Part shown: piece after piece, positions 44,675 through 52,970 of the stretch | Layout: every line of letters begins with the position of its first letter | Numbering within the stretch: the stretch's first letter is position 1 | DNA from: Pseudomonadota bacterium | GTDB taxonomy: Bacteria; Pseudomonadota; Alphaproteobacteria; Rhizobiales; Beijerinckiaceae | DNA: 64,000 nucleotides | Reading direction: 5' to 3' | NCBI GenBank assembly: GCA_023423995.1 | Contig: JAFAEL010000092.1 | Span: 40,160 to 104,159, forward strand | Position numbers and translations under genes: made by a program | The notes under the pieces: generated by a model | Database searches by the model: none | Seen by the model: the letters and a program-made list of their open reading frames with translations, nothing else | Told to the model about the DNA's origin: nothing

Positions 44675-46390
44675 ATGAGGTTGTTGCGGCGCACGGCAGT
44701 GGAATCAGGCGTCGCGCCTTGGCTTACCGACGCCGAGCAGGGCCGGAAGCGGCTGCAGCGCCTCTACATGGTGGCAGCCGCAGGTCTTGCCGCGCTCGTG
44801 CCGCTGATCCTGTTCGCCGGTTTCTGGGTCCGCTCGGAGCTGAACAGGAGCGAGCGCGACGTCGAGAGCTATCTGTCTGCGCGCGCCTCGATGCTGTCGC
44901 GCCGCATCGATTCTTCTCTCGAACAGCAATTGCTGGCGCTGCGAGCCCTCTCGGCGCTCCCCGCCTTCGACGGTCCCGATCCGGATTTCACGGAAGCTTC
45001 GGCGCGCCTCTTGAGCATCATGCCGAACTGGACCGGGTTCGGCGTGGTCGATGCGGCGTCGGGACGAGTAATCTCGGGAGCACGGCCCGACTGGACGCCG
45101 GCTCAGGCCGCCCCGGTCCTGGCCGACATCAGCAAGACGCACCGGCCGGACATCACCGTCATCACGCCGGCCGGCCAGCGGGGAGAGCAGGCGCTTCTGG
45201 CCGTTCCGGTCGTACGGGACGATCGGGTGACGCTGGCGCTCCTCGCCACATTCGACATGTCCGAGTTGCAGCGGATCCTGCTCCTCGAGAGCCGGGATTC
45301 CGGACTGCTCCTGGCAATCTCGGACGGAGGAGATCGATTCCTGGCCCGATCCCAGGCGCCGGGCGCCGGAATCGGCGACGAAATCGCGGCGAGCTACCGG
45401 GAAGCCACCGCAGGACGAAACAGCGGCACGTTCCAGGGCAACTCACGGGACGGAAAGGAGATCTGGGGCGCCTTCGTGCGCTCCGACCTGACCGGCTGGG
45501 TCGCCTCGGCCGCGATCGATCGCGCCCAGATCGAGAACTTCTCGAAGCGATCGGTTTGGGCCACCACGGCGGCCGGCGCCCTCAGTCTCATCCTGGCCGG
45601 TATTCTCGCCGTCTTCATCGTCCACACGGTCATGGAGCGCCGCGTCAGCGAGGAGCGCCTCGCGGCGTCGCGGGCCCTCGGGGAACTCGACGCCAGATTG
45701 CTGAGGACCACGCAGGAAGCGCTCGGCGAGCAGCGCAAGGCCTCCTCCGAGCGGGAGGTGCTGCTGCGCGAGATCTACCATCGCGTGAAGAACAACCTGC
45801 AGATCGTGCAGAGCCTGCTGCGCCTCGGCTCGCGCGAGCTCAGCGCCGACCAGCGCGAGCCGTTCGAGAACGCCGTCCGGCGCATCGGCGCGATGGCCCG
45901 GGTCCACACTCTCCTCTACAACTCGCCCGATCTCGGCTCGATCGACTTCAAGGTCTACCTGGAGGAGCTGCTGCGCGAGATGTCCGACGCGTTCAGCGGC
46001 GAGGAGCGGGGCATCCAGTCCGAGCTCCACGCGGAATCGATGCGGGTTCCGCTCGACACGGCGGTCCCGCTTGCCTTCATCGCCGTCGAGCTCATGACGA
46101 ACGCCTACCGGCACGCTTTCCCGGAAGGCCGCCAGGGGCGCATCACCGTCGAGCTGAGGCGGGACGAGCCTTTCGGCATCCTCGTCATCAAGGATAACGG
46201 CGTCGGATTCGACCGGGCGGCGGCACCGCGCCGGAGGCTCGGCCTTACGATCGTGCGCAAGCTCGTCCAGCAGATCGGGGGAGGCTTGGAGGAGCCGGAT
46301 GATGGCTCCTCCTCGTTCGAGATCCGGTTCCCGCTCGATCACGTGGAGCGCGGAAACCTCAAGGATCTCAGGCTCGGCTCGATGGCTTGA
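44675..46390 (+). CDS. Membrane sensor histidine kinase of the HWE/HisKA_2 class
   Basis: 571 residues from ATG at 44675. Two membrane helices, about 34-56 and 305-326, enclose a periplasmic sensor of about 245 residues (dCACHE/CHASE-like). HisKA_2 dimerisation with phospho-acceptor REIYHRVKNNLQIVQSLLRL near 365-385 and an HWE-type ATPase with ELMTNAYRHAFPEG near 470 and DNGVGFD near 508. This class feeds the general stress response (PhyR/EcfG) or similar in Hyphomicrobiales. No receiver gene is adjacent, so its partner is unknown. Confidence 0.88.
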   Translation: MRLLRRTAVESGVAPWLTDAEQGRKRLQRLYMVAAAGLAALVPLILFAGFWVRSELNRSERDVESYLSARASMLSRRIDSSLEQQLLALRALSALPAFDGPDPDFTEASARLLSIMPNWTGFGVVDAASGRVISGARPDWTPAQAAPVLADISKTHRPDITVITPAGQRGEQALLAVPVVRDDRVTLALLATFDMSELQRILLLESRDSGLLLAISDGGDRFLARSQAPGAGIGDEIAASYREATAGRNSGTFQGNSRDGKEIWGAFVRSDLTGWVASAAIDRAQIENFSKRSVWATTAAGALSLILAGILAVFIVHTVMERRVSEERLAASRALGELDARLLRTTQEALGEQRKASSEREVLLREIYHRVKNNLQIVQSLLRLGSRELSADQREPFENAVRRIGAMARVHTLLYNSPDLGSIDFKVYLEELLREMSDAFSGEERGIQSELHAESMRVPLDTAVPLAFIAVELMTNAYRHAFPEGRQGRITVELRRDEPFGILVIKDNGVGFDRAAAPRRRLGLTIVRKLVQQIGGGLEEPDDGSSSFEIRFPLDHVERGNLKDLRLGSMA

Positions 46391-46481
46391 TGTCGCCGGG
46401 CACGGCCCACATATCTGTCCGGTGTGGGACGGGGCGCCGTCAGGGCCCTGGTTCCACGAAGTGCCATGTGGGCTTCAACGT

Positions 46482-46910
46482 ATGTCTCGTGCTTCGCCGT
46501 TCGGGCACCCGTTTCTTCTCGGCTTCGACGAGATCGAGCAGACGCTCGACCGCATCGCGAAGGCGACCAGCGACGGATATCCTCCCTACAACATCGAACG
46601 TCTGCCTCGGACTTCCGAGGCTCCGGAACGACTGCGCATCATGCTTGCGGTCGCCGGGTTCACGCCGGAACAACTCGAGATCCACGTCGAGGAGAACCAG
46701 CTGGTCGTTCGCGGGCGGCAGATCGAGGACAAGACGCGCCAGTTCCTGCACCGCGGTATCGCGGCTCGCCAGTTCCAGCGCACCTTCCTACTCGCGGAAG
46801 GCATGGAGGTACTCGGGGCGGATCTTTCGAACGGACTTCTGTCGATTGATCTCGCCCGTCCGGAACCCGCACGCATAGCTCGTCGTATCGAGATTGTGTC
46901 GCGCGACTGA
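46482..46910 (+). CDS. Small heat-shock protein (Hsp20/alpha-crystallin, IbpA-like)
   Basis: 142 residues from ATG at 46482 (the frame is open further upstream but MSRASPFGHPFLLGFDEIEQ is the usual beginning). Alpha-crystallin domain about 35-125: GYPPYNIERL, LAVAGFTPEQLEIHVEENQLVVRG, FLHRGIAARQFQRTFLLAEGMEV. Holdase chaperone. Followed 33 bases later by the DUF1150 gene, a conserved alphaproteobacterial pair. No recognisable sigma-32 or ROSE-type element could be placed in the 91 bases upstream. Confidence 0.92.
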   Translation: MSRASPFGHPFLLGFDEIEQTLDRIAKATSDGYPPYNIERLPRTSEAPERLRIMLAVAGFTPEQLEIHVEENQLVVRGRQIEDKTRQFLHRGIAARQFQRTFLLAEGMEVLGADLSNGLLSIDLARPEPARIARRIEIVSRD

Positions 46911-46943
46911 GCGGGGGCCCAGCGTTCGAAAGGAGACACCTTA

Positions 46944-47213
46944 ATGTCGACCACCAACCATACTGCGCGATCGGGCTTCCATCTCGACCCCGGCGCCTTC
47001 GCGAGCCTTGGGGAAGGGCAGATCGCCTATGTGAAGCCGATGCGCTCGGACGAGGTGAAGCGCCTCTTCCCGCAGGCGCCTGACCTCGCCCCTGACCTCG
47101 AGCTCTTCGCGCTCCTGTCGGCGAGCGGCACGCCCATCCTGCTGACGGATTCGCGCGATGCCGCGCTGGCCAATGCGTGGGCGCAAGATTTGCGGACGGT
47201 CGGCCTCAACTGA
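46944..47213 (+). CDS. DUF1150-family protein
   Basis: 89 residues; AAAGGAG lies 8-9 bases before ATG. Sequence landmarks: LGEGQIAYVKPMRSDEVKRLFPQAP, LFALLSASGTPILLTDSRDAALANA. Uncharacterised; usually paired with an Hsp20 gene in rhizobia, so a stress role is inferred by association. Its 3' end overlaps the convergent hydrolase gene by 8 bases. Confidence 0.88.
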   Translation: MSTTNHTARSGFHLDPGAFASLGEGQIAYVKPMRSDEVKRLFPQAPDLAPDLELFALLSASGTPILLTDSRDAALANAWAQDLRTVGLN

Positions 47214-47991
47214 CTCGGCCGGTTTCGCGTCCGAGAACGGCCTCGACGGCTCGAAGGAGCCGCTCGAGGTCCTCCGGCCGGGAGAGCCGGTGGTCACCAT
47301 CCTTGATAAGCGTCAATTGGACGTTCTCACCCGGAAGCCGCTCGACGAAATGCATGGCGTGTTCCCAGGGCACGTCGGGGTCGCGCATGCCTTGCAGGAT
47401 GTGGACCGGGGCTCCAGTCTGGATCGGGCCGCCAAGGATGAGGTGCCCGCGCCCGTCCTCGATCAACTTTGCGGTAATCGGGTAGGGCTCCTCGGAATAG
47501 AGTGACGGGCGGCGATAGACCCCTTCCCGCACGATCGTGTCCCGTACATCCGCCGGGAATGCATCCCACATCAGCCGTTCCGTGAAGTCGATCGCCGGCG
47601 CGATCAGGACGAGCCCGGCCGGCCTTTCATCGCCACATTCGCGCGCTAGCTGCAGCGCCGCCAGGGTTGCGATCCAGGCACCCATCGATGAGCCGACCAG
47701 GATCGGCCTGCGGCGGGCATAGGCCCGAAGAACCGCCAGGCCTTCCTCCAGCCAGCGCGAGATGGTCCCATCGATGAACGAGCCCCCCGACTCGCCATGC
47801 CCGGAATAGTCGAAGCGCACGAAGGCCTGGTTCCGGCCCGCAGCCCAGGCGTCCAGCGCTTCCGCCTTGGTGGCGCGCATGTCGGACCGGAACCCGCCGA
47901 ACCAGACAACCGGGGGCGCTGCCCCCTCTCGCGCCAGAACGGCGATACGTCGCGCCTCGGCGCCCTCTCCGACCTCGATCCAAGACGTCAT
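47206..47991 (-). CDS. Alpha/beta hydrolase
   Basis: 261 residues from ATG at 47991 (the open frame to 49218 belongs to the antisense of a glycosyltransferase). Nucleophile elbow G-S-S-M-G with Ser102, probable acid Asp204 or Asp206 in GMRDPDVPW, and His234 in KDGDHRLS. FDYSGHGESGG near 60-70 is the oxyanion/cap region. Substrate unknown; resembles carboxylesterase/palmitoyl-thioesterase-like members. Confidence 0.88.
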   Translation of the reverse strand: MTSWIEVGEGAEARRIAVLAREGAAPPVVWFGGFRSDMRATKAEALDAWAAGRNQAFVRFDYSGHGESGGSFIDGTISRWLEEGLAVLRAYARRRPILVGSSMGAWIATLAALQLARECGDERPAGLVLIAPAIDFTERLMWDAFPADVRDTIVREGVYRRPSLYSEEPYPITAKLIEDGRGHLILGGPIQTGAPVHILQGMRDPDVPWEHAMHFVERLPGENVQLTLIKDGDHRLSRPEDLERLLRAVEAVLGRETGRVS

Positions 47992-48063
47992 GGTTAACCG
48001 AACCTCAACTCGCCGGGCCCAGGGTTGCCGCCTGATGCCAGCTTCCCTCACGCCTCTATACCC

Positions 48064-49290
48064 GTGATTACCGCCTTGCGATCGGGTTCGGCATTCCCGC
48101 GGTCGAGCGTCCACCCGCTCGCTGGCCGGACCATCCTCCAGATTATCCCCGAACTGGATGCCGGCGGCGCCGAGCGGACCGCCATCGACGTGGCCGCAGG
48201 CCTCGCCGATGTCGGCGCCCGTGCCCTCGTGGCCAGCGAAGGCGGACGGCTCGTCGGCGAGTTGCAGGCGCATGGCGGCGTCTGGATCCCATTCCCGGCC
48301 CGCACCAAGAACCCTTTCTCCATGCTGGCGAACGTGCGCAGGCTCGCGCGCATCGCCTATCACGAGCGCGCCGACCTCATTCACGCGCGGTCCCGCGCTC
48401 CCGCCTGGGTCGGGCTCGGTGCGGCTCGCGCCCTCGGAATTCCCTTCGTCACGACATTCCACGGCAGCTATGCCGGCCGCTCGGCCCCGAAGCGCCTCTA
48501 CAACTCCGTCATGGCAAGAGGCGATACCGTGATCGCCAACTCCGCCTTCACGGCCTCTCTCGTGAAATCGCTCTATGGGGCGGACGAGGAGCGGGTCGTC
48601 ACCCTCCAGCGCGGTACCGACCTCACCGAGTTCTCCCCGGCGGCCGTGTCGCCCGAGCGCGTCGACGCACTCAGGCGCAAATGGGAGGTCGCCCCGCACG
48701 AGCGGATCGTCCTGCTCGCGGCCCGGCTCACCGGCTGGAAGGGGCAGAAGGTCTTGATCGAGGCGGCCGCGCGCCTGCGTGACCGCGGGCATCGGGATCT
48801 CGTCTACATCCTGGCCGGCGACCACCAGGGCCGCGACGGCTATGTGAAAGAGCTCGACCGCCTGATCACCGATCGCGGCCTCGCCGGGACCGTGAGGCGG
48901 GTCGGACACTGCACGGACATGCCGGCCGCCTATCTCGCCGCCTCGGTCGTGACCGTCCCCTCGACGGAGCCGGAGGCCTTCGGCCGCGTCGCCGTCGAGT
49001 CGCAGGCGATGGGCACCCCCGTCGTGGTCTCCGATCTCGGGGCCGTTCCCGAAACCGTCCTCGCGCCCCCCGAGACCCCGGCCTCGGCCAGGACCGGTTG
49101 GCGCGTACCGGCTGGCGACCCCGATGCGCTGGCAGACGCGCTCGACGAGGTGATGGCGCTCGGGGCGAGCGCCCACGAGAGCCTCTCCCGCCGGGCCCGC
49201 GTGCATGTCGAGCAGCACTTTTCGCTCGAGACGATGATCTCGGGCACGCTTTCGGTCTATGGCGCTCTGCTCGCCAAACGGAACGGCTAG
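48064..49290 (+). CDS. Glycosyltransferase family 4
   Basis: About 408 residues. GT-B fold: N-terminal ILQIIPELDAGGAERTAIDVAAGL, HARSRAPAWVG and FVTTFHGSYAG, C-terminal LLAARLTGWKGQKVLIEAAA, and the donor-binding motif STEPEAFGRVAVESQAMGTPVV near 300. Retaining GT4 enzymes act on nucleotide-sugar donors for LPS or capsule; the acceptor is unknown. Start uncertain: GTG 48064 is listed, TTG 48025 is an upstream option. Eleven bases before DUF6460, so probably an operon. Confidence 0.9.
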   Translation: MITALRSGSAFPRSSVHPLAGRTILQIIPELDAGGAERTAIDVAAGLADVGARALVASEGGRLVGELQAHGGVWIPFPARTKNPFSMLANVRRLARIAYHERADLIHARSRAPAWVGLGAARALGIPFVTTFHGSYAGRSAPKRLYNSVMARGDTVIANSAFTASLVKSLYGADEERVVTLQRGTDLTEFSPAAVSPERVDALRRKWEVAPHERIVLLAARLTGWKGQKVLIEAAARLRDRGHRDLVYILAGDHQGRDGYVKELDRLITDRGLAGTVRRVGHCTDMPAAYLAASVVTVPSTEPEAFGRVAVESQAMGTPVVVSDLGAVPETVLAPPETPASARTGWRVPAGDPDALADALDEVMALGASAHESLSRRARVHVEQHFSLETMISGTLSVYGALLAKRNG

Positions 49291-49301
49291 GAGAGAAACC
49301 C

Positions 49302-49568
49302 ATGGGCGCGAGCCTTCAGCGCATCTTCGGCGGCTCGCCGATCGCGGTGCTCTTCAAGCTGCTGTTCCTGTCACTCGTGATCGGCGCCATCATGGCAGGG
49401 TTCGGCTTCACGCCGACCACGCTGCCGAACCGCGTCGTCGCGGCCGTCCAATCGGTGCTCAACCTGGGCTTCGATGCCTTCCGGAACGCCGGCGCCTACA
49501 TCCTCACCGGCGCGATGGTCGTAGTGCCGATCTGGCTGCTGATGCGCCTCATGAGCGGCAAGCGCTGA
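49302..49568 (+). CDS. DUF6460-family small membrane protein
   Basis: 88 residues after an AGGAG site. Two helices: about 15-35 (VLFKLLFLSLVIGAIMAGFGF) and about 66-84 (GAYILTGAMVVVPIWLLMRLM), with a loop of charge-poor residues between. No function known. It follows the glycosyltransferase by 11 bases and may be membrane-linked to its pathway, by position only. The 3' end is 4 bases from the convergent thioesterase fusion. Confidence 0.82.
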   Translation: MGASLQRIFGGSPIAVLFKLLFLSLVIGAIMAGFGFTPTTLPNRVVAAVQSVLNLGFDAFRNAGAYILTGAMVVVPIWLLMRLMSGKR

Positions 49569-49572
49569 GCGC

Positions 49573-50328
49573 TCAGGCTCCGAGCACCTTCCAGACCCCG
49601 GAGGCCGTCGCGACAACCCGCTCGCCGACCTTGAGCTCGCATCGCAGGAAGATGAGCGAGCGGGTGAGCCGGACGACCTCGGCATACGCGACGACGAACT
49701 CGCCTTCCTTCGCGGCAGATAGGAAATGCGTGTCGAGTTGCACCGTCACCTGGCGGCGGCCGCCATTCGCCCGAAACGCCGTCAGCCCAAGCGTCTGGTC
49801 GGCAAAGGCCGTCAGCATGCCGCCATGCACGAGCCCGCTCTGGTTCAGATGCCGGGCCTCGGCCAGGAAGCCGTAGAGGCGCCTCTCGCCTTCGAGCTTG
49901 GTCCAGAACGGCCCGAGAAGTCCGACTAGGCCGGCCTCGGGCTTCGTCGTCCATCCCTCCGCGGCAGGATCGAAGGGAGCCGGCGCGCTGCCGAGCGCCG
50001 GAAGAATGACGTGCCCATCCTCGCCCAGCCGAAGCTTCTCGACCTTCCGCACGGCCCGTAGCGGCATCGCCCCATAGAGGTGCGGAAAGAGATCGCCGCC
50101 GCGCGACGGCTCGTAGCGCAGTCCCGGGCCGAGTGCCGTCTCGTCGACCGAAATCAGCAGCAGGCCGCTCTGGCCACGGAAGTGCTTCTCGGCCGTGCCG
50201 GCGAGTTGCCCGGCGGTCGAGAAATGAATGAACCCGTCCTGGACATCGACCGGCGCGCCCGCGAACTCGCCGACGCGCTCGGCGGCCCGCCAGAGCTCCT
50301 CAGGGCAAATTTTGTAGATGAGCCGCAT
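49573..50328 (-). CDS. DUF952-PaaI thioesterase fusion
   Basis: 251 residues in one uninterrupted frame. Residues 1-112 are a full DUF952 domain (MRLIYKICPEELWRAA, DGFIHFSTAGQLAGTAEKHF, GDLFPHLYGAMPLRAV). Residues about 118-251 are a PaaI/4HBT hot-dog thioesterase (HLNQSGLVHGGMLTAFADQTLG, VQLDTHFL), with a typical HGGxxxxxAD active region. A short linker HVILPALGSAPAP joins them. These are normally separate genes; no start codon with a ribosome site is evident between the halves. See finding. Confidence 0.85.
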   Translation of the reverse strand: MRLIYKICPEELWRAAERVGEFAGAPVDVQDGFIHFSTAGQLAGTAEKHFRGQSGLLLISVDETALGPGLRYEPSRGGDLFPHLYGAMPLRAVRKVEKLRLGEDGHVILPALGSAPAPFDPAAEGWTTKPEAGLVGLLGPFWTKLEGERRLYGFLAEARHLNQSGLVHGGMLTAFADQTLGLTAFRANGGRRQVTVQLDTHFLSAAKEGEFVVAYAEVVRLTRSLIFLRCELKVGERVVATASGVWKVLGA

Positions 50329-50428
50329 GCGCGCTTACGCCTTTCGGACGAATGCCTGTTGCATCGGCACCCCACCTGCCTTATTTTCCTAGATTAGGCC
50401 GATGTTCTCACGGCGCCAAGAGCAATCC

Positions 50429-51061
50429 ATGCTATCGCACGCACGAATCTGGGCCGCCATCGACCGTCTGGCCGAGCGCTACGGGCTATCGGCTTCGGGC
50501 CTCGCCCGCAAGGCGGGACTGGACGCGACCAGCTTCAACAAGTCCAAGCGGCAGGGTCCCGATGGCCGGGACCGCTGGCCCTCGACGGAGTCGGTGGCAA
50601 AGATCCTGGCCGCCACGGGGGCGAGCCTGGACGAGTTCATGCGCCTCATCGAGGACACCGAGCGTGCCGGCCGGCCCAAGGTCCCGCTCATCGGCATGGC
50701 CCAGGCGGGTGCCGGGCGCCTGTTCAACGAAGACGGAATGCCCACCGGCGGCCCCGGCTGGGAAGAGATCGAGTTTCCGGAATTCTCGAACGAGCGCGTC
50801 TTCGCGCTCGAGGTCCAGGGCGATTCGATGCGGCCCCTCTACCGGGAAGGCGACATCATCATCGTGTCGCCATCAGCGAGCGTGCGCCGTGGCGACCGCG
50901 TCGTCGTCCGCACGAAGGACGGCGAGGTCATGGCCAAGGAGCTCAAGCGCAAGACCCAGCGGAGCCTCGAGTTGCTCTCGCTGAATCCCGAGCACCCGGA
51001 CCGCGTGCTGCCGCTCAGCGATGTCGACTGGATGGCGCGGGTGATCTGGGCCCGCCAATAG
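50429..51061 (+). CDS. XRE/S24 LexA-like transcriptional regulator
   Basis: 210 residues from ATG at 50429, with an alternative ATG at 50402. N-terminal HTH about 12-65 (YGLSASGLARKAGLDATSFNKSKRQG) and C-terminal S24 peptidase domain from about 90, with a possible Ala-Gly cleavage site in AQAGAG, catalytic Ser in GDSMRPLYREGD near 133 and Lys in MAKELKRK. Related CI/LexA-type repressors self-cleave with RecA, but many chromosomal S24 regulators of this length are uncharacterised. No phage genes are near. Confidence 0.85.
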   Translation: MLSHARIWAAIDRLAERYGLSASGLARKAGLDATSFNKSKRQGPDGRDRWPSTESVAKILAATGASLDEFMRLIEDTERAGRPKVPLIGMAQAGAGRLFNEDGMPTGGPGWEEIEFPEFSNERVFALEVQGDSMRPLYREGDIIIVSPSASVRRGDRVVVRTKDGEVMAKELKRKTQRSLELLSLNPEHPDRVLPLSDVDWMARVIWARQ

Positions 51062-51081
51062 GGCGGCGGGACAGCAGCCCC

Positions 51082-51627
51082 TTATTCAACTGGGCTATCA
51101 GGCCGAACGACGTCACGAAAGGCGGAAACGACGCCGTCATAAACTGGCCGCTTGAACGGAATGATCAGTTCCGGAAGGTTCTCGATTGGTTCCCAGCGCC
51201 AAGCCTCGAACTCGGCCTTGTGGCGGCCCCCGCCCGGCTTGAGGATGTCGATCTCCGAGTCGTCTCCCGTGAAGCGGAACGCGAACCACTTCTGAGTCTG
51301 CCCGCGATAGCGGCCGCGCCATGCCCGGCCGCTGATCTCGGGCGGAAGATCGTAAGCATACCAGTCGGGCGCCTCCGCCAGGAGCTCGGCTGACCGGACA
51401 CTGGTCTCCTCGTAGAGTTCACGAAACGCGGCCTGAAGGGGTTCCTCACCGGGATCGATCCCACCCTGAGGCATCTGCCAGGCATGCCTGTCGTCGACGT
51501 GCTCGGGCCCGGCGGAGCGCAGGCGGCGGCCGATGAAGACGAGCCCGTCGCGATTGACGAGCATGACGCCCACACAGGGGCGGTACGGGAGATCTGCCGG
51601 GGAAGTCACGCTGTGCGGCCGTTTCAT
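51082..51627 (-). CDS. rppH: RNA pyrophosphohydrolase RppH
   Basis: 181 residues. Nudix box [22 protein letters not shown] near 55-76 is intact. Converts 5' triphosphate mRNA ends to monophosphate to start decay. N-terminal [23 protein letters not shown] and late [24 protein letters not shown] match the IalA/RppH rhizobial group. The start overlaps the stop of the deacetylase gene by one base (TAATG), suggesting coupling. Confidence 0.94.
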   Translation of the reverse strand: MKRPHSVTSPADLPYRPCVGVMLVNRDGLVFIGRRLRSAGPEHVDDRHAWQMPQGGIDPGEEPLQAAFRELYEETSVRSAELLAEAPDWYAYDLPPEISGRAWRGRYRGQTQKWFAFRFTGDDSEIDILKPGGGRHKAEFEAWRWEPIENLPELIIPFKRPVYDGVVSAFRDVVRPDSPVE

Positions 51628-52820
51628 TATCGTGAGGCGCTAGCTGAGCCGGCGGCCCGCAGGGCAGCGCTTGCCGGCACGAGCAGGATGCCTCGCCCTT
51701 CCAGGTCCTTCGCCCAACGGGCTATCCGTTCTACCGACAGCGGCAGCGCGGTGGCCGTTCCTATGGCGATGCCACCCGTCCGCGCCGCGGTTTCCAGGCG
51801 CTCGAGCGCGCGATCGATAGCGTCCGGCCGTCCGCTTGCATCGAGTACGGCTTCGGCCCGGACGATCGGTGTCCCGCCCTTATAACCCGTCGCGACGGAG
51901 CGGGACGAGGAGCCGTCGTCGATGAAGCCCAGCCCCCGCGCCCCGACCTCCTTCAGGATCGGCGCGAGCGCCTGCGCGTCGGCCGTCAGCTTTCCGCCCA
52001 TATAGTTCATGACGCCCACAAATCCCGGAAACCGGCCCATGGCCCAGTGAAGATGCTCGGCGTTCTCGGCAGGCTTCGCCGCGGCCAGGAGCGTGTGCGG
52101 GCCGGGATCGCTGTCCGGGTAATCGAACGGCTCCATGGGGACCTGCAGCATGATCTCGTGCCCGTCTTCCCGGGCCTGCGTGACCAGGCGATCGAGATCC
52201 TGACCATAGGGCGCGAAGGCGAGGGTGACGGCCGGCGGCAACTTGGCGATCGCATCGAGCGTCCCGCTGCGGCTGATGCCCAGCCCCCCGATCACGATGG
52301 CGACCCGCGCTACGGGCTTGGCGCCGCCGGGCAGCCCGATGGCTGGCCGCGCATAGACGTCCAGGGGCCGTGCCCCATCCTGGCCGATCCGCGGCAGGTT
52401 GCCGAAGCGGGTCGGCTCGACGAGACGAGGGTCGGGCGCGCGATTGAGCGCGAGGGTGGCCTCGTCCGGCACCCGGACGATGATGGCCTGCGGTGCAGAG
52501 GAGCCATCCGGGCGCACGACGGATACGCCAGAGGCCTCTTCGACCGCGTCGGCCCGCTGTGTCCGCTCCGTGGCTCCCGGCTGAGGGTCCGACTTGCGCG
52601 GCGTCTCGGACGGCGTGGGAGGCCGGGTCGTGATCTCGACGGCCACCTTCGGCACCCCACCCTGGGGGTCACCGAAGAAGTAGAGATACCCCGCGACGAG
52701 CGCGACCAGCCCCGCGCAGACCGAGCCGGCGATCCGGATGCCCGTGCGTCCCGCCCCGCCCTCCCGGCGAGGGCGTGAGCGGCCCAGCGGGCGTGTCAGA
52801 TCGTCCGAGGTGGCGTCCAA
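51627..52820 (-). CDS. Divergent polysaccharide deacetylase (YibQ-like)
   Basis: About 397 residues from TTG at 52820 ([13 protein letters not shown], like family N-termini); a GTG at 52871 gives a longer 414-residue form. One membrane helix about 30-50, a proline-rich linker, then the divergent deacetylase domain from about 155 ([63 protein letters not shown]). Family commonly follows envC/ctpA in alphaproteobacteria; a role in septal wall processing is inferred. Confidence 0.85.
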   Translation of the reverse strand: MDATSDDLTRPLGRSRPRREGGAGRTGIRIAGSVCAGLVALVAGYLYFFGDPQGGVPKVAVEITTRPPTPSETPRKSDPQPGATERTQRADAVEEASGVSVVRPDGSSAPQAIIVRVPDEATLALNRAPDPRLVEPTRFGNLPRIGQDGARPLDVYARPAIGLPGGAKPVARVAIVIGGLGISRSGTLDAIAKLPPAVTLAFAPYGQDLDRLVTQAREDGHEIMLQVPMEPFDYPDSDPGPHTLLAAAKPAENAEHLHWAMGRFPGFVGVMNYMGGKLTADAQALAPILKEVGARGLGFIDDGSSSRSVATGYKGGTPIVRAEAVLDASGRPDAIDRALERLETAARTGGIAIGTATALPLSVERIARWAKDLEGRGILLVPASAALRAAGSASASR

Positions 52821-52917
52821 GACAATCGGCCTGAGGGAGACGTGGGGGCGAGAGCACCCCCAGCGGTTCACGCCGAATCGGCGCAGCCCATCATGTCAGG
52901 CGCAATCAAGCCTTCAA

Positions 52918-52962
52918 CCCCGGCAATGAATTGCCGGGTGACCGAGCCTGGTGGGCTCGGTC
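52918..52962 (-). terminator. Tandem hairpins after ctpA
   Basis: Two perfect stems in a row: CCCGGCAAT/ATTGCCGGG (52919-52927 and 52930-52938, 2-base gap) and GACCGAGCC/GGCTCGGTC (52940-52948 and 52954-52962). Nine to 52 bases past the ctpA stop. No U-run, so either terminator or RNA-processing element. Confidence 0.5.
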
Positions 52963-52970
52963 CCGTCTGG

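Noticed and set aside
46391..46481. A ROSE-type RNA thermometer or sigma-32 promoter before Hsp20.
   Set aside because: No convincing anti-ribosome-site UYGCU element or -35/-10 match could be aligned; only a short CCCACA/TGTGGG dyad is visible.
50429..51061. S24/XRE regulator as a sign of a prophage.
   Set aside because: No integrase, terminase or structural gene lies within 10 kb, and neighbours are housekeeping genes.
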